Counted from the first letter of the stretch, positions 50,323 to 59,214 are shown. The stretch is 64,000 bases of DNA from Bacillus_BD sp963708895 (GCA_963708895.1 CAVPUE010000009.1:186001-250000); one strand, 5' to 3'. A program made the numbers and translations. Notes: a model not told the origin generated them from the sequence alone.

Positions 50323-51617
50323 TGTTTCAGACAATCTCCAATTTTATGCGCGTGGGTGATATTAGACGAAAAATTATTTTCACCCTTTTAATGTTGATCG
50401 TATTTCGCATCGGTACATTCATACCTGTACCGAATGTGAATGCAGACTTTTTCGCTGCACAAGACCAGTTAAGTGTATTTGGTGTTCTAAATACATTTGC
50501 AGGTGGTGCTTTAAATAACTTTTCAATACTTGCTATGGGTATAATGCCTTATATCACAGCTTCAATTATTGTTCAGTTATTACAAATGGATGTAGTACCA
50601 AAATTTACAGAGTGGTCTAAGCAAGGTGAAGTGGGACGTCGGAAATTAGCTCAATTTACACGCTACTTTACAATTGTACTTGGATTTATCCAAGCTTTAG
50701 CTATGTCTTACGGATTTAATAATTTAGCTGGTGGTAGTTTAATTGAAAATCCAGGAGTCGGCACATATCTAATTATTGCTGTTGTCTTAACCGCTGGAAC
50801 TGCATTTTTGATGTGGTTAGGTGAAGAAATAACAACAAAAGGTGTCGGAAATGGAATTTCAATTATAATCTTCGCTGGGATCGTTTCAGGTATTCCAACA
50901 ACTGCTCAGCAAATATATGCACAACAATTTCAAAATGCTGGTGATGAATTATTCCTTAATATCATCAAAGCTATTATTATTGTTATTGCTATTATTGCGA
51001 TTGTTGTAGGAGTAATCTATGTCCAACAGGCATTAAGAAAGATTCCTATTCAGTATGCAAAACGTATGACTGCTGGACGTACTCCAGTAGGTGGTCAATC
51101 TACTCATTTACCATTAAAGGTAAATGCTGCTGGTGTTATTCCTGTAATTTTTGCTGTGTCATTTATTGTCACTCCAAGAACGATTGCTTCATTTTTTGAA
51201 CAAAATGATGTAACGCTTTGGATTCAAAAAGTATTTGACTACACGCATCCAATTGGGATGATTGTATATGCTGCATTGATTATTGCTTTCACGTATTTCT
51301 ATGCTTTTATTCAAGTTAATCCTGAACAAGTAGCAGAGAATTTACAAAAGCAAGGTGGTTATATACCTGGTATTCGTCCGGGTTTAAATACCCAAAAATA
51401 TTTAACTCGAACCCTATACCGCTTAACATTTGTTGGCGCACTGTTCCTAACAGCTGTAGCTATTCTTCCAGTGTTTTTCACGAAAATCGCCGGTCTCCCA
51501 CAGTCAGCTCAAATCGGGGGTACTAGTCTTTTGATTGTTATTGGTGTTGCATTGGAAACGATGAAACAGTTGGAATCGCAATTAGTTAAGCGTCATTATA
51601 AAGGCTTTATTAAGTAA
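50322..51617 (+). CDS. secY: Preprotein translocase subunit SecY
   Basis: SecY forms the protein-conducting channel of the cytoplasmic membrane with SecE (encoded at 24013) and SecG. The 431-residue protein shows about ten membrane helices (for example IIFTLLMLIVFRIGTFIPV and IPVIFAVSFIV) and the SecA/ribosome-contact loops MTAGRTPVGGQSTHLPLKV and PGIRPGLNT. The plug region NNFSILAMGIMPYITASII is present. Confidence 0.98.
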   Translation: MFQTISNFMRVGDIRRKIIFTLLMLIVFRIGTFIPVPNVNADFFAAQDQLSVFGVLNTFAGGALNNFSILAMGIMPYITASIIVQLLQMDVVPKFTEWSKQGEVGRRKLAQFTRYFTIVLGFIQALAMSYGFNNLAGGSLIENPGVGTYLIIAVVLTAGTAFLMWLGEEITTKGVGNGISIIIFAGIVSGIPTTAQQIYAQQFQNAGDELFLNIIKAIIIVIAIIAIVVGVIYVQQALRKIPIQYAKRMTAGRTPVGGQSTHLPLKVNAAGVIPVIFAVSFIVTPRTIASFFEQNDVTLWIQKVFDYTHPIGMIVYAALIIAFTYFYAFIQVNPEQVAENLQKQGGYIPGIRPGLNTQKYLTRTLYRLTFVGALFLTAVAILPVFFTKIAGLPQSAQIGGTSLLIVIGVALETMKQLESQLVKRHYKGFIK

Positions 51618-51649
51618 CAATTATTTGTTTGAAAGAGGGGGGAATACGA

Positions 51650-52303
51650 ATGAATTTAGTATTAATGGGGCTCCCTGGTGCCGGAAAAGGTACACAAGCT
51701 GAGAAAATTGTTGAAAAATACGGTATCCCTCATATTTCCACTGGGGATATGTTCCGTGCTGCTATTAAAGAAAGTACTGAATTAGGTTTACAAGCTAAAT
51801 CCTTTATGGATCAAGGAAATTTAGTTCCAGATGAAGTGACAATTGGGATTGTACGTGAGAGATTAAGTAAAGAAGATTGTGCAGAAGGTTTCTTGCTTGA
51901 TGGTTTTCCAAGAACTGTTGCTCAAGCAGAAGCATTAGAAAATATTCTTTCTGACTTAAACAAAAAAATTGATTATGTCATTAATATCGATGTGGATCAA
52001 GAGTTTCTTATGGAACGTTTAACTGGCAGACGAATTTGTAAGTCTTGTGGCTCTACCTATCATTTGGTATTTAATCCACCAGCTAAGGATGACGTATGTG
52101 ATCGTTGTGGTGGAGAACTGTATCAACGCGCTGATGATAATGCAGAAACGGTTCAAAATCGTTTAGAAGTTAATCAAAAGCAAACAAAACCATTACTTGA
52201 TTTTTATGAAGGTAAAGGATATTTACGAAATATTAATGGTCAACAAGATATTCGTAAAGTTTTTGATGATCTTGACCAATTACTCAGGAGCTTGCATGCA
52301 TGA
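51650..52303 (+). CDS. adk: Adenylate kinase
   Basis: Adk interconverts ATP + AMP and 2 ADP. The 217-residue protein has the P-loop GLPGAGKGTQAEK (residues 7-19), the LIDGFPRTVAQAE-type motif (LLDGFPRT) and a LID domain with four zinc cysteines CKSC and CDRC, the Gram-positive form. ATG 51650 gives the family start; GAGGGGGG is upstream. The stop overlaps an ATG (52300) whose first codons MILC resemble the start of Map, but no Map follows. Confidence 0.97.
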   Translation: MNLVLMGLPGAGKGTQAEKIVEKYGIPHISTGDMFRAAIKESTELGLQAKSFMDQGNLVPDEVTIGIVRERLSKEDCAEGFLLDGFPRTVAQAEALENILSDLNKKIDYVINIDVDQEFLMERLTGRRICKSCGSTYHLVFNPPAKDDVCDRCGGELYQRADDNAETVQNRLEVNQKQTKPLLDFYEGKGYLRNINGQQDIRKVFDDLDQLLRSLHA

Positions 52304-52515
52304 TTCTATGTATTACCAAACAACGAGGTGCACGATTATCGAACATCTCCCACGAATTCAAGTCGTATAACACTTTAATGGCTTTTACTAAATGCGCACG
52401 TGTATGTGGGAATCTGATTCGGGAAAGACTTATATGAGGATCTCTTGGAGTAGTGCTCATCTGTATAAAGCCTTGAAAATAGATACTATTTGAAGAAGAA
52501 GGGAGTTGTGTTCAG
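52304..52515. other. Gap where map and a KOW-domain gene are expected
   Basis: In B. subtilis map (methionine aminopeptidase, about 248 codons) and a short KOW-domain gene lie between adk and infA. Here only 212 bases remain. ATG at 52300 overlaps the adk stop and opens a 45-codon frame starting MILC, like Map's MIIC, but the rest has no likeness to Map or any protein I know. A second frame from 52405 contains ESDSGK, faintly like the start of the KOW protein. These may be deletion remnants. No promoter or terminator is seen. Confidence 0.6.
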
Positions 52516-52734
52516 GTGGCGAAAGACGATGTAATTGAGATTGAAGGTACAGTTACTGAAACATTACCAAATGCTATGTTTAAAGTTGAATTAGAGAATG
52601 GCCATATTATTTTGGCACATGTTTCCGGCAAAATTAGAATGCATTTTATTCGTATTTTACCTGGAGATAAAGTAACTGTTGAACTTTCTCCATATGATTT
52701 GACTCGCGGAAGAATTACTTACCGTTTTAAATAA
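52516..52734 (+). CDS. infA: Translation initiation factor IF-1
   Basis: IF-1 binds the A site of the 30S subunit in initiation. The 72-residue OB-fold protein starts with GTG (AKDDVIEIEGTVTETLPNAM) and ends LTRGRITYRFK. AAGGGAG lies 11 bases upstream. It begins the alpha-operon part of the array. Confidence 0.97.
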   Translation: MAKDDVIEIEGTVTETLPNAMFKVELENGHIILAHVSGKIRMHFIRILPGDKVTVELSPYDLTRGRITYRFK

Positions 52735-52772
52735 ATCTCATTGCACTCCGTACTATTAAGGAGGTTAGGATA

Positions 52773-52886
52773 ATGAAAGTAAGAGCATCTGTCAAACCAA
52801 TCTGCGAAAAATGTAAAGTTATTCGTAGAAAAGGCAAAGTTATGGTTATCTGCGAAAACCCTAAACATAAACAAAAACAAGGATAA
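52773..52886 (+). CDS. rpmJ: 50S ribosomal protein L36
   Basis: The smallest ribosomal protein, 37 residues: MKVRASVKPICEKCKVIRRK..., with the zinc ligands Cys11, Cys14, Cys27 and His32 (CEKC and CENPKH), so it is the zinc-binding form. AAGGAGG is seven bases upstream. It lies in the usual place between infA and rpsM. Confidence 0.96.
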   Translation: MKVRASVKPICEKCKVIRRKGKVMVICENPKHKQKQG

Positions 52887-52909
52887 AAAGAAGGAGGTGC
52901 GCATAGTTT

Positions 52910-53275
52910 ATGGCACGTATTGCTGGTGTAGATATTCCACGTGAAAAACGTATTGTTATTTCATTAACTTACATTTATGGAATTGGTAAAAAGACTGCTC
53001 AAAAAGTATTAGCTGAAGCAGGTGTATCTGAAGATACTCGTGTTCGTGACTTAACAGAAGACGAACTAAACAAAATTCGTGAAAGCATCGACAAGTTAAA
53101 GGTTGAAGGTGACCTTCGTCGTGAAATTTCACTTAACATTAAACGTCTAATGGAAATTGGTTGTTACCGCGGTTTACGTCACCGTCGTGGTTTACCTGTT
53201 CGTGGACAACATACTAAAAATAATGCTCGTACGCGTAAAGGTCCTCGTAAGACTGTAGCGAACAAGAAGAAGTAA
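52910..53275 (+). CDS. rpsM: 30S ribosomal protein S13
   Basis: S13 contacts the 50S subunit and P-site tRNA from the head. The 121-residue protein starts MARIAGVDIPREKRIVISL and has the conserved GCYRGLRHRRGLPVRGQ near residue 84, with a basic C-terminal tail. AAGGAGGTG precedes the start. Confidence 0.98.
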   Translation: MARIAGVDIPREKRIVISLTYIYGIGKKTAQKVLAEAGVSEDTRVRDLTEDELNKIRESIDKLKVEGDLRREISLNIKRLMEIGCYRGLRHRRGLPVRGQHTKNNARTRKGPRKTVANKKK

Positions 53276-53297
53276 TTAGTAAAGGAGGTAATTTAAA

Positions 53298-53687
53298 ATG
53301 GCTCGTAAAACAAATACACGCAAACGTCGCGTGAAAAAGAATATAGAAGCTGGAATTGCACATATCCGCTCAACTTTTAATAATACAATTGTTACAATTA
53401 CTGACGTTCATGGAAATGCTCTTTCATGGTCAAGTGCAGGTGCTTTAGGATTCAAAGGTTCACGTAAATCAACTCCATTCGCAGCACAAATGGCTGCTGA
53501 AACGGCTGCAAAAACTTCAATGGAACATGGATTGAAAACATTGGAAGTAACGGTTAAAGGACCTGGTGCTGGACGTGAAGCTGCTATTCGTGCACTTCAA
53601 GCAGCTGGTTTAGAAGTAACGGCTATTAAAGATGTTACACCTGTCCCTCATAACGGATGTCGTCCACCAAAACGTCGTCGTGTATAA
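53298..53687 (+). CDS. rpsK: 30S ribosomal protein S11
   Basis: S11 lies in the platform by the Shine-Dalgarno helix. The 129-residue protein has GIAHIRSTFNNTIVTITD and ends VTPVPHNGCRPPKRRRV, the family signature. AAAGGAGG precedes the start. Confidence 0.98.
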   Translation: MARKTNTRKRRVKKNIEAGIAHIRSTFNNTIVTITDVHGNALSWSSAGALGFKGSRKSTPFAAQMAAETAAKTSMEHGLKTLEVTVKGPGAGREAAIRALQAAGLEVTAIKDVTPVPHNGCRPPKRRRV

Positions 53688-53854
53688 TTTTTCTGTATAG
53701 AATTTGTAACCTTGTCTATAATGGGTTATGATACAAATTATGATATATATACAGGAAAAATGGTCCAGTAACCTTAATATTGGGAATTTATACTGGGGGA
53801 ATTTCGGTTAGAAAGCTAGCCGGGGTTCGACGTTTTGAAGGAGGGTATATTTTG

Positions 53855-54799
53855 ATGATCGAAATAGAAAAACCAAAAATCGAAACGATTGAGATCAGCG
53901 ATGATGCCAAGTATGGTAAGTTTGTCGTGGAACCACTTGAGCGTGGATATGGTACTACTTTAGGTAACTCCTTACGTCGTATTTTATTATCCTCACTCCC
54001 TGGTGCTGCTGTAACATCTATTCAAATTGACGGAGTCCTCCATGAGTTTTCTACAATTGAAGGTGTCGTTGAAGATGTAACTGCAATCATCTTAAATATT
54101 AAAAAGATGGCACTTAAAATTTACTCTGAAGAAGAAAAAACCCTCGAAATCGATGTACAGGGCGAAGGCAACGTAACAGCTGCTGATGTTACACATGATA
54201 GTGATGTTGAGATTTTAAATCCAGATCTTCACATTGCAACACTTGGAACAAATGGCCATTTACGTATGCGATTAACTGCTAGTCGTGGAAGAGGTTATAC
54301 TCCTGCAGATCAAAACAAACGAGAAGACCAGCCGATTGGTGTCATTCCGATTGATTCTATTTACACTCCAGTTTCACGTGTTTCTTATCATGTAGAAACG
54401 ACACGTGTTGGTCAAATGGCTAACTTTGATAAGTTAACATTTGATATTTGGACTGATGGTAGTACAGGTCCACAAGATGCAATTGCTCTTGGTGCAAAGA
54501 TTTTCACTGAACACTTAAATATCTTTGTAGGATTGACTGATGAGGCTCAAAATGCTGAGATTATGGTAGAAAAAGAAGAAGATCAAAAGGAAAAAGTTCT
54601 TGAAATGACGATTGAAGAATTAGACCTTTCTGTTCGTTCTTATAACTGCTTAAAGCGTGCAGGCATTAATACGGTTCAGGAATTAGCTAATAAAACTGAA
54701 GAAGATATGATGAAAGTACGTAATCTTGGTAGGAAATCTCTTGAAGAAGTAAAACACAAACTAGAAGAACTTGGACTAGGCTTAAGAAAAGATGACTGA
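53855..54799 (+). CDS. rpoA: DNA-directed RNA polymerase subunit alpha
   Basis: Alpha dimerises to start RNA polymerase assembly; its C-terminal domain binds UP elements and activators. The 314-residue protein has the N-terminal assembly domain (FVVEPLERGYGTTLGNSLRR) and the CTD with SYNCLKRAGINTVQELA and VRNLGRKSLEEVK. ATG 53855 follows GAAGGAGG; an in-frame start at 53780 would add 25 residues not in the family. The 167-base gap after rpsK has no clear promoter. Confidence 0.97.
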   Translation: MIEIEKPKIETIEISDDAKYGKFVVEPLERGYGTTLGNSLRRILLSSLPGAAVTSIQIDGVLHEFSTIEGVVEDVTAIILNIKKMALKIYSEEEKTLEIDVQGEGNVTAADVTHDSDVEILNPDLHIATLGTNGHLRMRLTASRGRGYTPADQNKREDQPIGVIPIDSIYTPVSRVSYHVETTRVGQMANFDKLTFDIWTDGSTGPQDAIALGAKIFTEHLNIFVGLTDEAQNAEIMVEKEEDQKEKVLEMTIEELDLSVRSYNCLKRAGINTVQELANKTEEDMMKVRNLGRKSLEEVKHKLEELGLGLRKDD

Positions 54800-54848
54800 T
54801 TTTCTTAGAAGCTTGGAAAACTAACTTCAAAAAAGGAGGGAAACTTTC

Positions 54849-55211
54849 ATGGGATACAGAAAGTTAGGACGTACTAGTGCTCAACGTAAAGCAATGCTAC
54901 GTGATTTAGCTACAGACTTAATTATCAACGAACGCATTCAAACAACAGAAACTCGTGCGAAAGAATTACGCTCTGTTGTTGAAAAAATGATTACTTTAGG
55001 TAAACGTGGCGATCTTCACGCTCGTCGTCAAGCAGCTGCATTTATTCGTAATGAGGTAGCCAATGCTGAAACAAACCAAGATGCGGTTCAAAAGTTATTC
55101 AGTGATATTGCACCACGTTATGAAGAACGTCAAGGCGGTTATACTCGTATCATGAAGATGGGTCCTCGTCGTGGAGACGGCGCACCAATGGTCATTATTG
55201 AACTTGTATAA
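54849..55211 (+). CDS. rplQ: 50S ribosomal protein L17
   Basis: L17 is near the tunnel exit. The 120-residue protein starts MGYRKLGRTSAQRKAMLRDL and ends with RIMKMGPRRGDGAPMVIIEL. It is the last gene of the S10-spc-alpha array and is followed by a long hairpin-rich stretch. Confidence 0.97.
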   Translation: MGYRKLGRTSAQRKAMLRDLATDLIINERIQTTETRAKELRSVVEKMITLGKRGDLHARRQAAAFIRNEVANAETNQDAVQKLFSDIAPRYEERQGGYTRIMKMGPRRGDGAPMVIIELV

Positions 55212-55446
55212 TTTTGTAGAAAATGATTGAAATCAATAGGGCATATGGACAGTTTTGTTCGTGCTCTTTTTTTCAAAATTCGACTGTGAGATTGTTAATC
55301 TCGCCGGGCCAAAAAAGAGCGTTATGATGAGCATATCCCCTCATAGGGGTTATTCTCTCTCCTGAGTGGTTGCAATTAGTTTGCTGTAATTGTTCCTGTG
55401 TTATGCATGATTGGACACAGTGATGATATGTCTCGTCTAGCTCATG

Positions 55447-55503
55447 CGCCTTATCACATGTACATAGGTTTTACTACAATGTGTATAAGGTGCAGGCTTT
55501 TTT
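55447..55503 (+). terminator. Strong hairpin terminator in rplQ-ecfA1 gap
   Basis: GCGCCTTAT-CACAT (55447-55460) pairs with ATGTGTATAAGGTGC (55480-55494) with a one-base bulge, and CAGGCTTTTTTG follows. The stem of about 14 pairs and the T-run support Rho-independent termination. Confidence 0.75.
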
Positions 55504-55639
55504 GTGCTAACTTTTCTTTTAGGGCATTGAATTTGAAAGCAGTTAAGAAGTTAGCAGATGACCAAAAGAACAAATTGTTCTGTAAGCTTCTTTCCGGTTC
55601 ATACATGTGTAAACTACTCCGGTTGCTTTACAATTTCAA

Positions 55640-55673
55640 AGCTCGCCAAATTTGGCGGGTATTTTTTTTAATA
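55640..55673 (+). terminator. Terminator before ecfA1
   Basis: CTCGCCAAA pairs with TTTGGCGGG with almost no loop, and a run of eight Ts follows. It would stop transcription coming from the rplQ side before the ecf operon. Confidence 0.85.
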
Positions 55674-55696
55674 ACTTTTTATAAACATGAATTTTG

Positions 55697-55726
55697 ATAA
55701 GTGTCTAGCTTTAGCGCCTGGTGCTT
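55697..55726 (+). repeat. Dispersed Bacillaceae intergenic repeat fragment
   Basis: ATAAGTGTCTAGCT is identical to 17341-17354 and again followed by two bases and AGCGC. It lies 48 bases before ecfA1. Confidence 0.55.
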
Positions 55727-55773
55727 ATGATTTCATTTAGAATAGACGAGCTGAGCCTTAGGGGAGGACTAGA

Positions 55774-56613
55774 ATGCAAAAGCCTTTAATACAATTACAA
55801 AATATATCTTATCAGTATGATGGGCAAACCGCCCTAGCATTAGAAGATGTCTCATTTGACGTTTACGATTCAGAATGGTTGGCTATTGTAGGGCATAATG
55901 GGTCAGGAAAATCTACGTTAGCAAAGCTTCTAAATGGGTTGCAATTTCCACAAAAGGGTACGATTGAAGTTTGTGGAATTCAATTATCTGAGGATACAGT
56001 TTGGGATGTTCGAAAGCAAGTGGGCATGGTGTTTCAGAATCCGGATAATCAATTTGTTGGTGCAACGGTGCAGGATGATGTTGCCTTTGCGCTTGAGAAC
56101 AATGGGATTCCTAGAGATGATATGGTTGAACGGGTGACGGGTGCACTTGAAAAGGTTCAAATGGATTCCTTTTTAAATCAAGAACCACATAATCTTTCGG
56201 GTGGACAGAAACAAAGAGTGGCTATTGCTGGAGTTATTGCCCTCAGGCCTCTTGTTATTATTTTAGATGAAGCTACATCGATGTTAGATCCCAGAGGACG
56301 GGAAGAGGTATTAAACACGGTAAGAGAGCTGAAGGCAGATCATCATATGACGGTTATTTCAATCACTCATGACCTTGAAGAAGCTGCAAAGGCAGACCGA
56401 ATGATTGTCATGAATAAAGGAAAGTTATACCGTGAAGGAACGCCTGAGGAAATTTTTCAAATGGATGAAGAATTAATTGCTCTAGGATTAGATATGCCAT
56501 TTCCTGTAAAAATGAGCAAGCTATTGAAAGAAAAGGGTATTAGAATCGATAAACCCTATTTAACAGAAGAAGAGTTGGTGGCAGAGTTATGGACATCTCA
56601 CTTCAACAGGTAG
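55774..56613 (+). CDS. ecfA1: ECF transporter ATP-binding protein EcfA1
   Basis: One of two ATPases of the group II energy-coupling factor module that powers many vitamin transporters via exchangeable S components. The 279-residue protein has Walker A GHNGSGKST near residue 38, Q-loop VFQNPDNQF, signature LSGGQKQR and Walker B VIILDEATSMLDP. It overlaps ecfA2 by 25 bases. No S component gene is in the window, as expected for a shared module. Confidence 0.96.
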   Translation: MQKPLIQLQNISYQYDGQTALALEDVSFDVYDSEWLAIVGHNGSGKSTLAKLLNGLQFPQKGTIEVCGIQLSEDTVWDVRKQVGMVFQNPDNQFVGATVQDDVAFALENNGIPRDDMVERVTGALEKVQMDSFLNQEPHNLSGGQKQRVAIAGVIALRPLVIILDEATSMLDPRGREEVLNTVRELKADHHMTVISITHDLEEAAKADRMIVMNKGKLYREGTPEEIFQMDEELIALGLDMPFPVKMSKLLKEKGIRIDKPYLTEEELVAELWTSHFNR

Positions 56614-57458
56614 AGTATCGCTACCAGGCAAATACTCCTTTTGAACGGTTGGCTTTACAGAATGTTTCCTTTGATATTCCTGAAGGTACTTATCTGGCAA
56701 TCATTGGGCATACTGGCTCCGGGAAATCGACTGTACTCCAACATCTGAACGCCTTATTAAAACCGACCAGTGGAAAAGTCGTTATTGGTGATTCAGAGAT
56801 TAGAGCAGGAGAAAAGCAAAAGGATTTAAAAAAGATTAGACAAAAGGTAGGCATTGTTTTTCAATTTCCTGAACATCAGTTATTTGAGGAAACGATTGAA
56901 AAGGATATTTGTTTCGGACCGATGAACTTTGGTGTTTCTGAAGAGGAAGCCAAAAAAAGGGCAAGAGAAGCATTAATTCAAGTCGGGTTATCAGAGGATT
57001 TTCTGCAAAGGTCGCCATTTGATCTTTCTGGTGGGCAAATGAGACGTGTTGCCATTGCAGGTGTGTTAGCCATGAAACCTGATGTCATTGTTTTAGACGA
57101 GCCGACTGCTGGCCTTGATCCCCGAGGTCGAAAAGAAATTATGAATATGTTTTATCAACTTCATCAGGATAATGGTTTATCAACCATCCTCGTTACACAT
57201 AGTATGGAGGATGCTGCCAGATATGCCGATCAAATTGTGATTATGCATAGTGGTGAGGTTTATAAAAAAGGAACTCCTGAGGAGATTTTTGCTTCACCAG
57301 AAGCTTTAATGCAAATGGGGTTAGATGTACCTGATGTGATTCGTTTTCAGAAGCAGTTTGAAGAAAAGTTTCACACGAAATTGAGTCGGATATGTCTAAC
57401 AACTGAACAATTAGCAGAAGCTGTAGCTGAGAGCTTGAAAAGAGGTGTGCCAAAATGA
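56589..57458 (+). CDS. ecfA2: ECF transporter ATP-binding protein EcfA2
   Basis: The second ATPase of the ECF module. The 289-residue protein has Walker A GHTGSGKST near residue 40, Q-loop VFQFPEHQLFEETIEKD, signature LSGGQMRRVA and Walker B VIVLDEPTAGLDPRG. It pairs with EcfA1 and EcfT; its TGA overlaps the ecfT start as ATGA. Confidence 0.96.
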   Translation: MDISLQQVEYRYQANTPFERLALQNVSFDIPEGTYLAIIGHTGSGKSTVLQHLNALLKPTSGKVVIGDSEIRAGEKQKDLKKIRQKVGIVFQFPEHQLFEETIEKDICFGPMNFGVSEEEAKKRAREALIQVGLSEDFLQRSPFDLSGGQMRRVAIAGVLAMKPDVIVLDEPTAGLDPRGRKEIMNMFYQLHQDNGLSTILVTHSMEDAARYADQIVIMHSGEVYKKGTPEEIFASPEALMQMGLDVPDVIRFQKQFEEKFHTKLSRICLTTEQLAEAVAESLKRGVPK

Positions 57459-58252
57459 TGGATAAAATGATTTTAGGCCGCTATGTTCCAGCAGAATCTA
57501 TTCTACATCGAATGGATCCTAGATCGAAGCTCATCATTATCTTTCTGTTTGTTATTATTGTATTTTTAGCTAATAACGTCCTCACATACGGTATTTTACT
57601 AGCTTATACTCTAATTATGATCTCTTTATCAAAAATCCCTATACGTTTTATCTTAAATGGACTTATTCCTGTATTATGGCTTGTTGGATTTACTTTAATC
57701 ATCCATTTGTTATTTACGCGTGAAGGTGAACTTATTGTAAATCTTGGATGGTTTAAAATATATGAAGAGGGTTTGAGACAGGGGGTCTTTATATCATTAC
57801 GATTCTTTTTACTTATTTTAGTGACATCGCTATTAACACTTACGACAACGCCTATTGAAATTACCGATGGGATTGAGTATTTATTAGCACCACTGAAGAA
57901 GATAAAATTCCCTGTACATGAACTGGCTTTAATGATGTCGATTTCTCTTCGATTTATTCCAACGCTCATGCAGGAGACCGATATTATCATGAAGGCTCAG
58001 ACAGCAAGAGGTGTTGATTTTTCAGGCGGTCCGATTAAGGATCGTTTAAAGGCGATTATTCCACTGCTCATTCCTTTATTTATTAGTTCATTTAAACGGG
58101 CTGAAGAGTTAGCGGTAGCCATGGAAGCGAGAGGTTATCGTGGTGGCGAAGGAAGAACAAAATACCGTCTATTGAGCTGGGGATTTTCAGATTCTGCAAT
58201 GATACTATTTCTAATGGCAGTAACAGCGCTGCTGATTATTTTTAGAACATAA
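57455..58252 (+). CDS. ecfT: ECF transporter transmembrane protein EcfT
   Basis: EcfT is the membrane scaffold joining the two ATPases to S components. The 265-residue protein has several hydrophobic segments (LIIIFLFVIIVFLANNVL, LIPVLWLVGFTLIIHLL, FFLLILVTSLLTL) and the two coupling-helix motifs ending in A-R-G (AQTARGVDF and AMEARGYRG, near residues 180 and 225). Coupled to ecfA2 by the ATGA overlap. Confidence 0.96.
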   Translation: MMDKMILGRYVPAESILHRMDPRSKLIIIFLFVIIVFLANNVLTYGILLAYTLIMISLSKIPIRFILNGLIPVLWLVGFTLIIHLLFTREGELIVNLGWFKIYEEGLRQGVFISLRFFLLILVTSLLTLTTTPIEITDGIEYLLAPLKKIKFPVHELALMMSISLRFIPTLMQETDIIMKAQTARGVDFSGGPIKDRLKAIIPLLIPLFISSFKRAEELAVAMEARGYRGGEGRTKYRLLSWGFSDSAMILFLMAVTALLIIFRT

Positions 58253-58264
58253 CGAGGTTTATTC

Positions 58265-59002
58265 ATGCAACGTTATAAATGTACAATTAGTTATGATGGC
58301 ACTTTGTTTTCAGGATTTCAAATACAGCCTAAAGAAAGAACGGTTCAGAGTGAACTAGAAAAGGCTTTGAAAAAGATTCATAAAGGTACAACGGTTAAAG
58401 TCGTGGCATCAGGCCGAACCGATGCAGGTGTTCACGCAAAAGGCCAGGTACTCCATTTCGATACCCCACTTTCCATTTCGGAGGAAAGCTGGCCAATTGC
58501 ACTTCAAACCAAATTACCGCGGGATATTGCCGTTCTTAAAGTTGAGAAGGCGACAGCTACGTTCCATTCTAGGTTTGATTCAGTTGGAAAAGAGTATCGA
58601 TATTATATTCGAAGAGCACAGCTTAACGACCCGTTTAGCCGCAATTATCAATATCACTATAGTTACTCACTCGATCTTGATAAAATGCGCGAGGCAGTCA
58701 CTTATTTATTGGGTACACATGACTTTACAAGTTTTTGTTCCGTAAAAACAGTTATTGAAAATCGCGTACGTACGATGAATGTGATCGATATTATAGAAGA
58801 TGGTGACGTCATCATGTTTCGAGTTGTCGGAGATGGCTTTCTCTATAATATGGTAAGGATATTAGTTGGTACTATTCTAGAAGTGGGCAGAGGTTATAGA
58901 AGCCCTGATGAAATACAAGAAATTCTTACGGCATTAGATCGTAGTCGTGCCGGAAAAACTGCACCACCTCATGGGTTGTATTTGTGGGAAGTTCATTATT
59001 AA
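58265..59002 (+). CDS. truA: tRNA pseudouridine(38-40) synthase
   Basis: TruA makes pseudouridine at positions 38-40 of many tRNA anticodon arms. The 245-residue protein has the catalytic Asp in ASGRTDAGVHAKGQ near residue 53 and the conserved VVGDGFLYNMVRILVGT near 185. It is 12 bases downstream of ecfT, as in B. subtilis. Confidence 0.97.
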   Translation: MQRYKCTISYDGTLFSGFQIQPKERTVQSELEKALKKIHKGTTVKVVASGRTDAGVHAKGQVLHFDTPLSISEESWPIALQTKLPRDIAVLKVEKATATFHSRFDSVGKEYRYYIRRAQLNDPFSRNYQYHYSYSLDLDKMREAVTYLLGTHDFTSFCSVKTVIENRVRTMNVIDIIEDGDVIMFRVVGDGFLYNMVRILVGTILEVGRGYRSPDEIQEILTALDRSRAGKTAPPHGLYLWEVHY

Positions 59003-59066
59003 GGCAAGTAATGAAACAGAGGTTTAAATTTTTTTTTAAAACAACTAAACCTGGTGTAACATTTTC

Positions 59067-59095
59067 TTGACAATGGCCACTTGAGGTTATATTAT
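59067..59095 (+). promoter_or_regulatory. rplM-rpsI promoter
   Basis: Consensus -35 TTGACA (59067-59072) and -10 TATTAT (59090-59095), 17 bases apart, 120 bases upstream of rplM. Confidence 0.85.
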
Positions 59096-59101
59096 TATAT
59101 G

Positions 59102-59200
59102 GTATGATTTTTAATCCCACGATGAGCCCCGGAACTTATTGTGATTAAATATGTGATATGGAACGAATGAATACAAAAATTAAATTAAATGGTTCTTATT
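59102..59200 (+). promoter_or_regulatory. L13 ribosomal protein leader
   Basis: The 110-base leader of rplM includes TTTTTAATCCCACGATGAGC and GGAACTTATTGTGATTAAA, in which TTTAATC pairs with GATTAAA around an internal GC-rich element (59110-59150). Position and pattern match the known L13 leader of Bacillus, thought to let L13 or S9 regulate the operon. An Rfam alignment would confirm. Confidence 0.7.
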
Positions 59201-59214
59201 TAGGAGGGAAATTC

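Larger units (their letters stand above)
55212..55695 (+). promoter_or_regulatory. Long structured region after rplQ
   Basis: No convincing gene is seen in these about 480 bases; the only longer frame (55398-55697) has random-looking composition. Visible structures are: an imperfect terminator GGGCA/TGCTC with a T-run (55238-55272); a long hairpin GCGCCTTAT...CACAT pairing with ATGTGTATAAGGTGC, followed by GGCTTTTTT (55447-55502); and GCTCGCCAAATTTGGCGGGT with a strong T-run (55640-55672). Three terminators in tandem are unusual. A 3' UTR element, a small RNA between the terminators or a riboswitch-like leader for ecfA1 are possible. Confidence 0.55.

Noticed and set aside
41159..55211. Search for a foreign insertion (phage, IS or defence genes) in the ribosomal array
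   Set aside because: Gene order and spacing are unbroken apart from the map gap. No transposase, integrase or inverted terminal repeats were seen.
55398..55697. Open frame of 99 codons between rplQ and ecfA1
   Set aside because: It runs over two hairpin terminators, has no good ribosome binding site, and its composition (Cys- and Phe-rich) is unlike any neighbour. It shows no recognisable domain.
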